Below the pieces are notes generated by a model. It was not told the origin of the DNA and did not search any database. It saw only the letters and a list, made by a program, of their open reading frames with translations. Made by a program: the position numbers and the translations under genes. Below, piece after piece: positions 34,155 to 42,560 of a stretch of 64,000 bases of DNA. The stretch's first letter is position 1, and each line of letters opens with the position of its first letter. Source of the stretch: Bacillota bacterium (lineage in GTDB: Bacteria; Bacillota; Negativicutes; Sporomusales; Sporomusaceae); the NCBI GenBank assembly GCA_017889705.1, contig JAGGAB010000016.1, positions 27,686 through 91,685 of the forward strand, in the 5' to 3' direction.

Positions 34155-35384
34155 ATGAATAAGTGCAACCAGTCTGTTCAGGAAAAAGGTATGCTTTCCC
34201 AGCGTATTCAAAATATTGATTTTCCGGTATTTGGAAAAATAGCAGCTTTTGCGCGTGATAAGGATGTTATTCGTCTTGATGCCGGTGAACCGGATTTCCC
34301 TGCTCCTACACTGATAAAAGCTGCAGCGGTAACAGCAATAACCGCTGATTACAATCAATATGCGCCGGTGCCGGGTCTGGAGGAACTGCGCCGGAGTATT
34401 TCTGCCAAGATTGAGGCAAGAGAAGGTGTGCTTTTTGAGCCACTTTCGCAAATTACCGTCTGCTGCGGAGCTACAGAAGGTCTTGCCGCCGCATTATTGG
34501 CAATTGTTAATCCAGGTGATGAAGTCATTCTCCTGGAACCGGCATATACGGTTTATACTCCTGATGTGTTGCTGTGTGGAGGCAGCCCGGTCTATGTGCA
34601 ACTGAGTCCGCCGGAATTTTGTATTGAAAAGCATAAATTGGAGGAAGCCGTATCGCCTCGTACAAAAGCAATTATTATAAATTCGCCGCACAATCCAACT
34701 GGGAGGGTTTATAGTCATAAGGAATTGACCATTATTGCCGAATTTTGCCTGCAGCATAATTTGCTTGCCATAACTGATGAGGTTTATGAAGAACTTATCT
34801 ATGACGGTGGTAAAATGGAACGGCTCTGGAAAATTCCCGGTATGGAAGACCGAACTATTATCATCAGCGGCTTTTCAAAGACATTTAGTGTGACAGGCTG
34901 GCGATTGGGATATGTTGCTGCCCCGGCAAAGCTTAGCCGGGGAGTACAACTGGCACATAATTATTTGACAGTAGGGACAGCTGCTCCGCTTCAGCGCGCT
35001 GCCGTTACAGCCGCGCAAATGACTGCAGAGTATTATCAGCAGTTAGTGGCACTGCTGCAGCAGCGCCGGGATATATTGCTGGATGGTCTTAGAAAAGTTG
35101 GTTTTGAATGCCGGTGCCCGCAGGGCGGATACTTTATTTTGGCCGATGCCAGCCGTTTTGGTTGGCAAAACGACTGGGCATTGGCCGAATATCTGATAAA
35201 AGACATCGGGGTAGCGGCAATACCACTATCCGGGTTTTATCAGGAATATCCACAAGATAATCCGGTTTTTCTCCGTTTTGCTTTTTGCAAACGGGAAGAA
35301 ACCATTCACGCTGCAATAGAGAGACTTCAGCGTGTGAAACTAAAAAATATAGCAGAAAGAAGGCTGGAACATGTCGCTTTATAA
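34155..35384 (+). CDS. class I/II aminotransferase
   Basis: This 409-residue fold-type I aminotransferase has CCGATEGLAAALLAIVNPGDEV, NSPHNPTGRV, ITDEVYEELIYDGGKM and PLP-lysine motif SGFSKTFSVTGWRLGY. It would interconvert an amino acid and its 2-oxo acid. In this operon methionine and 2-oxo-4-methylthiobutyrate are the natural guess, supported only by context. The stop overlaps the start of the FAD oxidase gene by 14 nt, so the two act together. Confidence 0.88.
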   Translation: MNKCNQSVQEKGMLSQRIQNIDFPVFGKIAAFARDKDVIRLDAGEPDFPAPTLIKAAAVTAITADYNQYAPVPGLEELRRSISAKIEAREGVLFEPLSQITVCCGATEGLAAALLAIVNPGDEVILLEPAYTVYTPDVLLCGGSPVYVQLSPPEFCIEKHKLEEAVSPRTKAIIINSPHNPTGRVYSHKELTIIAEFCLQHNLLAITDEVYEELIYDGGKMERLWKIPGMEDRTIIISGFSKTFSVTGWRLGYVAAPAKLSRGVQLAHNYLTVGTAAPLQRAAVTAAQMTAEYYQQLVALLQQRRDILLDGLRKVGFECRCPQGGYFILADASRFGWQNDWALAEYLIKDIGVAAIPLSGFYQEYPQDNPVFLRFAFCKREETIHAAIERLQRVKLKNIAERRLEHVAL

Positions 35385-36771
35385 AACACTGGATATAAGC
35401 GTTCTGGAAGAGCTGACAGCGATTGTCGGCGATGAATATATTCTTGTTGGAGCTGACATAGCAGAAGAGTATACGCGAGATGCCTGGGTACCACCAGGGT
35501 TGCCACGGTATCCGGAAGCAGTCGTTTTCCCCGTCAATGCTCAGGAGGTTGCCGCAATTGTCCGTTTAGCCAATCGGCGACTGTTTCCTGTAATTCCGCG
35601 GGGCGGGGGTACAGGACTGTCAGGAGGAACAGTACCGGTTTATGGTGGCGTTATTATAGATTTGTTGCGCATGAACCAGATCATAAAAATTGATCCTAAT
35701 GCGCGCTATATTATCACTGAACCGGCGGTGCTGACAATCGATATACAGCAAGAGGCAGCCAAGTATGGGCTGCTTTACGCCGGAGATCCCAGCAGCGATG
35801 ATTGTTTTATTGGCGGTAATGTAGCAACAAATGCCGGAGGCAATCGTGCTGTGAAATATGGTGTTACTGCTGAGCAGATTTATGAACTGGAAATTGTAAC
35901 ACCACAGGGGGGAATTGTTAATTTAGGCGGGCGCCTAAAAAAGAATTCTACTGGTTATGGTCTGGTGAAGCTGATTATTGGTTCAGAGGGAACTTTGGGA
36001 ATTGTCACCCGCATTACTTTGAAGTTGCATCGTTTACCTCCGATATTTACGACTTCACTTGCGGCGTTTGCTAATTTCAGCGATGCTGCCGCCGCTGTGT
36101 CGGTTATTCTGGAAGACCCATTGCTGGATCCTATTTCTCTGGAAATTATTGATCAAAAGACAGTAGCCGCATTGGCACGATATTGCGAAGACTGGCGTTT
36201 TTCCGAGCAAGGCGGTGACACTTTGATCATTCAATTGGAGGCTAATCAGGACGCGGAGCAGGCTGAAAAGCAAAATAAGCTTGCTGCTATTATCCGCAAA
36301 GCAGGTGGCATTCATTTGCTGCCAGACAGTGAGAAAGTCTGGCAGGCCAGGCGCGAATTCGGTAAAGCCATTCAAGCCGAAAGTGCTGTCCTGGGCATTG
36401 AGGATGTGGTAGTGCCTGTTGATGAACTAGCAGGCTTTTCATCACAGTTATTTGAAATTGCCCGGGCAGGTGGTCTTGAAGTGCGGATTGCCGGACATGC
36501 AGGTGACGGCAATGTTCATATCCAAATACTTCCCGGTGATACGCCGGAAGCCGAATGGGAAAGCAGATTTCATAATTTCACACAACAGCTGCACGCTGAT
36601 GTATATAGTCGTGGTGGGAGAATTTCGGGTGAACATGGAATTGGGGTAAAGCGTAAGCAATATTTTCTTGAACGTGTTGATCCGGTTGAACTTGAACTGA
36701 TGAAATCTGTCAAAAAGAGTTTTGATCCGCGTGGTATTTTAAATCCCGGTAAGATTTTTGATGTTGTTTAA
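35371..36771 (+). CDS. GlcD-type FAD-binding 2-hydroxyacid oxidase/dehydrogenase
   Basis: The 466-residue protein has the FAD_binding_4 PRGGGTGLSGGTVP motif near 75-88, the GDPSSDDCFIGGNVATNAGG stretch, and the C-terminal FAD-oxidase motifs IAGHAGDGNVHIQI and SGEHGIGVKRKQYF. The family oxidises D-2-hydroxyacids such as lactate or glycolate. Coupled to an aminotransferase and methionine transporter, a fitting substrate is the hydroxy analogue of methionine, giving the oxo acid for transamination (inference). It is the last gene of the operon; a new promoter follows 40 nt later. Confidence 0.88.
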   Translation: MSLYKTLDISVLEELTAIVGDEYILVGADIAEEYTRDAWVPPGLPRYPEAVVFPVNAQEVAAIVRLANRRLFPVIPRGGGTGLSGGTVPVYGGVIIDLLRMNQIIKIDPNARYIITEPAVLTIDIQQEAAKYGLLYAGDPSSDDCFIGGNVATNAGGNRAVKYGVTAEQIYELEIVTPQGGIVNLGGRLKKNSTGYGLVKLIIGSEGTLGIVTRITLKLHRLPPIFTTSLAAFANFSDAAAAVSVILEDPLLDPISLEIIDQKTVAALARYCEDWRFSEQGGDTLIIQLEANQDAEQAEKQNKLAAIIRKAGGIHLLPDSEKVWQARREFGKAIQAESAVLGIEDVVVPVDELAGFSSQLFEIARAGGLEVRIAGHAGDGNVHIQILPGDTPEAEWESRFHNFTQQLHADVYSRGGRISGEHGIGVKRKQYFLERVDPVELELMKSVKKSFDPRGILNPGKIFDVV

Positions 36772-36810
36772 CGTAATTTTAAGTGGTTAAAATTAAGGTA
36801 TAGAAAATGC

Positions 36811-36838
36811 TTGCATTTTTTATTTTATTGGGTATAAT
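36811..36838 (+). promoter_or_regulatory. promoter for pair 3 operon
   Basis: TTGCAT at 36811 and TATAAT at 36833 are separated by 16 bp, 21 nt before leader copy 11. Confidence 0.7.
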
Positions 36839-36859
36839 AAAAGAAAAACTTTATATATG

Positions 36860-36930
36860 CTGATTGGTTGATAAACTAAAGGCTGGCAGGATATTCTCAG
36901 TGAAAGAGATATCGTACCAGCTTTTTTTGT
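36860..36930 (+). promoter_or_regulatory. leader element copy 11 with terminator
   Basis: GCTGA-TTGG-loop TTGATAAA-CTAA-AGGC (36860-36884). The terminator is GGCTGGCAGGATAT...ATATCGTACCAGC followed by T7. It is the first of two leaders in series. Nearly the same sequence recurs at 41206-41273. Confidence 0.8.
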
Positions 36931-36985
36931 TTCTATAAAGACCTGGTTTGACCAGTAAGCATAGAATGGTCTTCCTTTTTGCCGG

Positions 36986-37050
36986 GCTGATCAGTGAATT
37001 AACTGAAGGTCACAGAAATAGTTAACTATTTTCTGTGGCCTTATATTTTT
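36986..37050 (+). promoter_or_regulatory. leader element copy 12 with terminator
   Basis: GCTGA-TCAG-loop TGAATTAA-CTGA-AGGT (36986-37010). The terminator is GGTCACAGAAATAGTT...AACTATTTTCTGTGGCC with a T-rich tail. It is second in series, 15 nt before the K-like gene of pair 3. Confidence 0.8.
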
Positions 37051-37064
37051 TTCGAGGTGATGAA

Positions 37065-38381
37065 ATGGCGCAGTATATTGAACAGGTACGACATGTCTGC
37101 TCGTTAGGGGCTTTGCAATCAGTGCTGGCTATTGAACGGGCGGTGCCTATTTTACATGCTGGCCCCGGTTGCGGGCAAAAGCTATGGGGTGCTTTGGGTT
37201 TTCAAAATGGCTGTCAGGGTTCCGGTTATGTTGGGGGTCACTCGGTTCCTTGCACAAACATTGGCGAGAAAGAGGTTATTTTTGGCGGTAATGAGCGACT
37301 AAGAGATATTGTCGATAATTCTTTAAAAATCATTGATGCTGATTTATTTGTGGTTGTCACAGGATGTACTTCCGACATTGTCGGTGATGATGTTGGCGAG
37401 GTGACCCGGCGCTTTCAAGAGCAGGGCAAACCAGTCGTATATGCTGAGACCGGTGGTTTTAAAGGAACGAATTTTTTTGGTCATGAACTAGTGCTTGACT
37501 CGATTATTGATCAATATTTGAAGCCTGCAAAAGATGTTCAGGCCGGTCTTGTGAATATTTGGTCGGTAGTTCCTTTCCACGATGCCTTTTGGGTGGGGAA
37601 TTTGAGAGAACTTGAGAATTTGATTTCAGAACTTGGTTTAACACCAAATGTCATATTTGGTCCGGGCAAAGGGCTGGCATCACTGAACAAAGTACCGCAG
37701 GCACAGTTCAATCTACTGATTTCTCCCTGGGTTGGGCTGAAGAATGTAGAGCACTTAGAAGAAAAATTTAACACCCCCTACTTGCATTACCCGGTATTGC
37801 CAATAGGTCCGACCGAGACAGCGAAATTTCTTCATACAGTGGGTAAGTATGCTGGCATAGAAGAAAAAAGGGTCGAAAAAGTAATTAGCAGACATGAAGC
37901 TGATTATTACTATTATATTGAGCGATCAGCCGATGTATTGCTTGAGACACGATTATTACCCCGGAGATTTGTGACTATTGCCGATAGTTTTTATGCAGTA
38001 GGTGTTTCTAAATTTCTGGTTAATGATTTAGGGCTTTTGCCTGAGACACAGTACATTACCGATGGGGTTGCCGAAGAGTATCAGGAGAATATCGCAGCAG
38101 AGTTCCAGAACTTTGTTGATGATATTACCGCTAACGTGGTTTTTACCAATGACGGGGGCGTGGCCCATGAGGATATCCGGAAGATCAAATTCCGTGGCCG
38201 TCCATTGATCTTAGGCAGTTCGTGGGATAAAGCGCTGGCTAATGAACTTAACGGTTATCAGTTGTCAGTATCTATGCCGGTTAGTGACAGATTAGCGTTA
38301 AACCGAGCCTATGTCGGCTATCAGGGAGCATTACGGCTGGCAGAAGATATTTACTCATTGGTACTGGCTGATTTCCAGTAA
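37065..38381 (+). CDS. nitrogenase component 1-like beta subunit, pair 3
   Basis: This 438-residue K-like protein has predicted P-cluster cysteines 12 (HVCSLG), 36 (GPGCGQK) and 101 (TGCTSDIVGDD), and ends NRAYVGYQGALRLAEDIYS. There is no D-like gene next to it; the nearest unpaired D-like gene is at 42.6 kb, beyond two permeases and two binding proteins. Since both lie on the same strand in one gene run, they are taken as partners. The ATG at 37065 has GAGGTGAT before it; an upstream in-frame ATG at 37035 falls inside the leader terminator and is rejected. Confidence 0.83.
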   Translation: MAQYIEQVRHVCSLGALQSVLAIERAVPILHAGPGCGQKLWGALGFQNGCQGSGYVGGHSVPCTNIGEKEVIFGGNERLRDIVDNSLKIIDADLFVVVTGCTSDIVGDDVGEVTRRFQEQGKPVVYAETGGFKGTNFFGHELVLDSIIDQYLKPAKDVQAGLVNIWSVVPFHDAFWVGNLRELENLISELGLTPNVIFGPGKGLASLNKVPQAQFNLLISPWVGLKNVEHLEEKFNTPYLHYPVLPIGPTETAKFLHTVGKYAGIEEKRVEKVISRHEADYYYYIERSADVLLETRLLPRRFVTIADSFYAVGVSKFLVNDLGLLPETQYITDGVAEEYQENIAAEFQNFVDDITANVVFTNDGGVAHEDIRKIKFRGRPLILGSSWDKALANELNGYQLSVSMPVSDRLALNRAYVGYQGALRLAEDIYSLVLADFQ

Positions 38382-38420
38382 GATTATGTTGCAGATCAAT
38401 AATGACAGGAGGTTTAGAAT

Positions 38421-39206
38421 ATGAACGAGTATATTCAGGAAGCAAAAGAACGACTAATTGATGTTTCGGGTATAGTAACATTCTTTGCTTTGTGGGAAAT
38501 ATTACCACGAATTGGTGTTGTTGACGCACTATTTATACCGCCATTGTCAGTTGTTTTGCAAACGTTGTGGCAGCTGACTGCTGGTGGAGCGCTGTTTTTA
38601 CACATTGCGGCCAGTTTACAGCGAACATTAATTGGTTTGGCGCTGGCCGTAGGGACGGGTTTGCCTTTAGGGTTTCTGTTGGGAGGTGTTTATCCTGCGC
38701 TGGCTAGGCAACTGCGACCTTTGCTGCGCATGTTGGGGCAGATTAATGGATTTTCGTTGTTTCCTATTTTTATTCTATTCTTTGGGATTGGTGAAGGGGC
38801 AAAAGTCAGCATTATTTTTTGGTCGAGCGTTTGGCCAATTTTATTTACTACGATTGCCGGTATTAAGCAAATTGATCCCCTATTTATAAAAAGTGCCCGT
38901 TCTATGGGCGCCAGCAGAGCGACTATTTTTTGGAAAGTAATTTTGCCAGGAGCGGCGCCGGTTATTTTTACCGGGGTACGTACTGGTGCAACCCATGCCT
39001 TTCTCATGTTGATGGCGGCCGAGGTTATTGGCGCCAGTGCCGGGCTAGGCTGGCTAATTCATAACTCGGCCATGAACAGTGTTATTCCACGGCTTTTTGC
39101 AGGAGTAATCAGTATTGCTCTTCTTGGTGCCGCAATAACCTATGCATTGCATTACCTGGAAGAACTGCTGATTGATTGGAAACCGGCTTCCGAAAACGAA
39201 AATTAA
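38421..39206 (+). CDS. Ssu/Tau-type ABC permease A of pair 3 operon
   Basis: This 261-residue BPD-transp permease has six helices, with FALWEILPRIGVVDALFIPP near the start, FFGIGEGAKVSIIFWSSVWP in the middle and the EAA loop IKSARSMGASRATIFWKVIL, then VIFTGVRTGATHAFLMLMAAEVIG. It closely resembles the permeases at 39.2 and 45.7 kb. It lies 39 nt after the K-like gene, with a GACAGGAGG site. No ATPase is encoded in this operon; the Ssu-type ATPases at 27.4 or 50.0 kb could serve it. Confidence 0.88.
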   Translation: MNEYIQEAKERLIDVSGIVTFFALWEILPRIGVVDALFIPPLSVVLQTLWQLTAGGALFLHIAASLQRTLIGLALAVGTGLPLGFLLGGVYPALARQLRPLLRMLGQINGFSLFPIFILFFGIGEGAKVSIIFWSSVWPILFTTIAGIKQIDPLFIKSARSMGASRATIFWKVILPGAAPVIFTGVRTGATHAFLMLMAAEVIGASAGLGWLIHNSAMNSVIPRLFAGVISIALLGAAITYALHYLEELLIDWKPASENEN

Positions 39207-39247
39207 TTTACAGTTATTATAGTAATGCGAATAGAGGAGGGAGCAAG

Positions 39248-40081
39248 ATGGAAGGAACGTTAAAAAAAATAGGACTAAAAACCAAGGAAGGAGGTGAAGC
39301 CGGTAAAGCACTTTCATGGTTGCGGAATATAGTAGTTGATAATTTATCTATTATTATATTTCTTAGTATTTGGGAAGCAGCTCCCCGTATTGGATTAGTA
39401 CCGCAAACGTTTATTTCGCCGCCTTCCATAGTGTTAAGCACTATATGGGATTTGGTGACAACCGGTGTTTTGTTTATCCACATAAAAGCCAGTTTGCTTA
39501 GAGCGGTATTTGGTTTTATTTTGGCAGCGGTAATTGGTATTCCCCTGGGCTTCTTTTTGGGCGGCTGGTTTCGGTTATTTGAACGTGTGATGACACCACT
39601 GCTGCGGTTATTAGCTGAAGTAAATCCCTTCTCATTGTTTCCTGTATTCATTTTGATATTTGGTATTGGAGAGATATCGAAGGTTTCGATGATTTTTTGG
39701 GTGTGCTTATGGCCAATCTTGCTTAATACGATTACCGGTGTAAAGAATGTGGATGCATTATTGATAAAATCTGCCCGTTCTATGGGAGTAACAGCTGTAG
39801 ACATGTTTTTCAAAGTTGTGTTGCCTGCGGCGTCTCCTGGTATATTTCATGGTGTGAAGACAAGTTGCAATACGGCATTTTTTATGCTGATTGCGGCTGA
39901 AATGATTGGTGCCAGTAGTGGCTTGGGGTGGCTGGTATTTAATGCCCAAAACAATTATCAAATTCCGAAACTGTTTGCAACCACAGTTACGATATCTGCA
40001 CTGGGACTTTCGCTTAATTATTTGTTTGTAGAATTGGAACGCCGAATCATTATTTGGAAAGAAAGTGAGCCTGATTACTAA
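39248..40081 (+). CDS. Ssu/Tau-type ABC permease B of pair 3 operon
   Basis: This 277-residue permease of the same subfamily as the preceding gene has WEAAPRIGLVPQTFISPPS, FLGGWFRLFERVMTPLLRLL and the coupling loop IKSARSMGVTAVDMFFKVVL. The ATG at 39248 follows GAGGAGGGAG; the frame opens earlier inside the previous gene. Two similar permeases in a row may form a heterodimeric channel or two separate homodimers. Confidence 0.87.
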   Translation: MEGTLKKIGLKTKEGGEAGKALSWLRNIVVDNLSIIIFLSIWEAAPRIGLVPQTFISPPSIVLSTIWDLVTTGVLFIHIKASLLRAVFGFILAAVIGIPLGFFLGGWFRLFERVMTPLLRLLAEVNPFSLFPVFILIFGIGEISKVSMIFWVCLWPILLNTITGVKNVDALLIKSARSMGVTAVDMFFKVVLPAASPGIFHGVKTSCNTAFFMLIAAEMIGASSGLGWLVFNAQNNYQIPKLFATTVTISALGLSLNYLFVELERRIIIWKESEPDY

Positions 40082-40121
40082 TGTTTAATATTAATCGAAA
40101 CAATAAAGGAGGCTACAGGTT

Positions 40122-41165
40122 GTGGCAGATAAAAAAACAGTAAAATTACTGATAACAGGAATTGTTGGTGTAGTAGTGGCAGGAGCAATTGCCTATGGCG
40201 CGTATCAAGGCAATAATCCAGCTTCTGCCGGAAAAATTGGAGCCAAAGCTGGCGACGACGGCTTGATCCCTCTTCGGACAATATCGCAGACCGCTTGCAG
40301 TTCCACGCCCTATATAGTAGCCGACCAATTGGGGTTTTTTAAAGAAGAAGGGCTTAAAATAGTTTATACCGGGGATACGCAGCCCAACCAGATTATTCCC
40401 TCCATTCTGAATGGGAATAATGACCTCTATAATGCTCATCCCAATTCCCTTGCTGTCGCAATTGCCGGCGGTGCTAAAATCAAAGGGGTAGTGAAAGCCG
40501 GAATTGACCCCTTACCGGATCAAGACCCTAAACTGCGCCATATGAATTGGTATGTTAATCCCAATGTTACGCCTGGAATTAAAAATTTCGCCGACTTAAA
40601 TAAGCTGGAAGGCAAACTTAAATTCTCGATCATTACCAATAATCAGTGCTCTGATTTCCTGGCAAATGCTATTGCTGACCACAATGGGGTTGCCCGCAAC
40701 AAAATTGAATGGGTAACTATGCCTGACGTGCAGGCTGTACAGGCGCTGAAACAAGGGTTGGTAGCTGTATCAGGTGTGCATCCGCCATTTTATAAATTGA
40801 TGGAAGATGCAGGTATGGTGAAGATTGCAGACAGCCTGGATGCTGGTTTTGGTCAGGCTGGCGGTGTCGGTTACTACTATTTTACAACTGATTTCATTGA
40901 GAAAAATCCAGAAGTTGTTCGCAAATTTTCGCGTGCAATAGTTAAAGCGCAAGTATGGGCAAACGGACATCCGGAGGAAGCCCGGAAAATGACAGAAGAC
41001 TGGATCAAGGTGCCGGTCAGTGCCACTCACTATTATGCCGCCGATAAGGATATCAGTCCAGATATGGTTAAGCCGTGGATTGAGGACTTGGAGAATGCCG
41101 GAGTAATTCCTAAAGGAAAAGTTACAGTAGAAGATTTAGTTGATGTTAGGTTTACCGGTAAATAG
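40122..41165 (+). CDS. membrane-anchored SsuA/NMT1-like binding protein, copy 1
   Basis: The 347-residue protein starts with an uncleaved-looking hydrophobic anchor (LLITGIVGVVVAGAIAYGAY) without a lipobox cysteine, then an NMT1/SsuA-like domain. Key segments are STPYIVADQLGFFKEEGLKI, TGDTQPNQIIPSILNGNND, INNQCSD-like SIITNNQCSDFLANAIADHN and HPEEARKMTEDWIKVP. The GTG start follows AAAGGAGG. It presents substrate to the two permeases upstream. A near-identical second copy follows at 41.4 kb after duplicated leader elements. Confidence 0.87.
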   Translation: MADKKTVKLLITGIVGVVVAGAIAYGAYQGNNPASAGKIGAKAGDDGLIPLRTISQTACSSTPYIVADQLGFFKEEGLKIVYTGDTQPNQIIPSILNGNNDLYNAHPNSLAVAIAGGAKIKGVVKAGIDPLPDQDPKLRHMNWYVNPNVTPGIKNFADLNKLEGKLKFSIITNNQCSDFLANAIADHNGVARNKIEWVTMPDVQAVQALKQGLVAVSGVHPPFYKLMEDAGMVKIADSLDAGFGQAGGVGYYYFTTDFIEKNPEVVRKFSRAIVKAQVWANGHPEEARKMTEDWIKVPVSATHYYAADKDISPDMVKPWIEDLENAGVIPKGKVTVEDLVDVRFTGK

Positions 41166-41205
41166 AAGTAGTAAAAATTCCTAAAACTATACAAAAATTA
41201 TATAT

Positions 41206-41273
41206 GCTGATTGGTTGTTAAACTAAAGGCTGGCAAGATATTTTGGTAGACGAAATATCTTACCAGTTTTTTT
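41206..41273 (+). promoter_or_regulatory. leader element copy 13 with terminator
   Basis: GCTGA-TTGG-loop TTGTTAAA-CTAA-AGGC (41206-41230), almost the same as copy 11. The terminator is CTGGCAAGATATTT...AAATATCTTACCAG followed by T7. No clear promoter is seen, so it acts on read-through from the upstream genes. Confidence 0.78.
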
Positions 41274-41329
41274 ACTCCTAAGGAGGTGGTTTTTTACCGC
41301 TACCATGTAAGAGTATTCCCTTCTATCGG

Positions 41330-41355
41330 GCTGATCAGTGAATCTAACTGAAGGC
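41330..41355 (+). promoter_or_regulatory. leader element copy 14, terminator lost
   Basis: GCTGA-TCAG-loop TGAATCTAA-CTGA-AGGC matches copy 12 and goes on with GGCCACAGAAATAG. The 3' arm of the terminator is missing and the sequence runs directly into the ribosome site of the second binding protein. The duplication of copies 11/12 evidently ended here. Confidence 0.75.
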
Positions 41356-41396
41356 CACAGAAATAGCCAGCTAAAAGCTAAAGGAGGCTACGTATT

Positions 41397-42443
41397 GTGG
41401 CAGATAAAAAAACAGTGAAATTGGTGATAACAGGAATTCTTAGTGTAGTAGTGGCAGGAGCAATTGCTTATGGCGCCTATCAGGGCAATAATCCGGTTAC
41501 TGCCGGGCAAAAAGGAACCCAAGCAGGTGATGACGGCTTGATTCCGATCCGGACAATATCGCAGACGGCTTGCGGCTCCACCCCCTGGGTAGTAACTGAT
41601 CAATTAGGCTTTTTCAAGGAAGAAGGACTTAAGGTAGTTTATACCGGCGATACACAGCCTAACCAGATTATTCCTTCGGTTTTGAACGGAAATAATGATG
41701 TTAGCGGTGCTCATCCCAATTCGCTTGCTGTTGCAATTGCCGGCGGTGCCAAAATCAAAGGGGTAGTAAAATCCGGCATTGATCCCTTGCCTGAGCAAGA
41801 CCCCAAGCTGCGTCATATGAATTGGTATATCAACCCCAATGTTACTCCCCAAATTAAAAATTTTGCCGACTTAAATAAGCTCGAAGGCAGGATTAAATTC
41901 TCGATCATTACTAACAATCAGTGCTCTGATTTTCTGGCAAATGCCATTGCCGACCATAATAGGGTTCCACGTGACAAAATTGAGTGGGTAACTATGCCGG
42001 ATGTGCAGGCTGTACAGGCACTGAAACAAGGGTTGGTAACTGTGGGCGGGGTGCATCCGCCATTTTACAAATTGATGGAGGATGCGGGCATGGTGAAGAT
42101 TGCGGACAGCCTGGATGCTGGTTTTGGTCAGGCCGGCGGTGTTGGCTACTATTACTTTACTACTGATTTCATTGAAAAAAATCCTGAAGTTATTCGTAAG
42201 TTTGCCCGGGCTATAACGAAAGGACAAAAATGGGCTAATGAACACCCGGAGGAAGCTCGTAAGATGACAGAGGATTGGATTAAGGTGCCAGTCAGTGCCA
42301 CTCACTATTATGCTGGAGATACCGATATCAGTCCGGAAATGGTCAAGCCGTGGATTGAAGACCTGGAAAATGCCGGTGTAATTCCTAAAGGAAAGGTTAG
42401 GGTAGAAGATTTGGTTGATCTTAACGTGGTTTACGGTAAATGA
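41397..42443 (+). CDS. membrane-anchored SsuA/NMT1-like binding protein, copy 2
   Basis: The 348-residue protein is very close along its whole length to copy 1 at 40.1 kb. It has the same non-lipidated anchor (LVITGILSVVVAGAIAYGAY), TGDTQPNQIIPSVLNGNND and SIITNNQCSDFLANAIADHN. Differences cluster at sites such as STPWVVTDQ versus STPYIVADQ and SGAHPNS versus YNAHPNS, which flank the expected ligand pocket. The pair may therefore have diverged in substrate. GTG start with AAAGGAGG. The D-like subunit of pair 3 follows 117 nt later. Confidence 0.87.
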   Translation: MADKKTVKLVITGILSVVVAGAIAYGAYQGNNPVTAGQKGTQAGDDGLIPIRTISQTACGSTPWVVTDQLGFFKEEGLKVVYTGDTQPNQIIPSVLNGNNDVSGAHPNSLAVAIAGGAKIKGVVKSGIDPLPEQDPKLRHMNWYINPNVTPQIKNFADLNKLEGRIKFSIITNNQCSDFLANAIADHNRVPRDKIEWVTMPDVQAVQALKQGLVTVGGVHPPFYKLMEDAGMVKIADSLDAGFGQAGGVGYYYFTTDFIEKNPEVIRKFARAITKGQKWANEHPEEARKMTEDWIKVPVSATHYYAGDTDISPEMVKPWIEDLENAGVIPKGKVRVEDLVDLNVVYGK

Positions 42444-42560
42444 AGTCGTTAGAACAGTAACGCAAGTAGTATAAATAGAGTGAAGGAATGCCTGCTGATA
42501 TTGTATTAGTCGGCATTCCGAATTTTTGAATATAGAAATAATGAGGAGGCTATGCGAGCT

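Noticed and set aside
39217..39813. 198-codon open frame on the minus strand
   Set aside because: It lies fully antisense to permease B, has low-complexity composition and no ribosome site. It is a shadow of the real gene.
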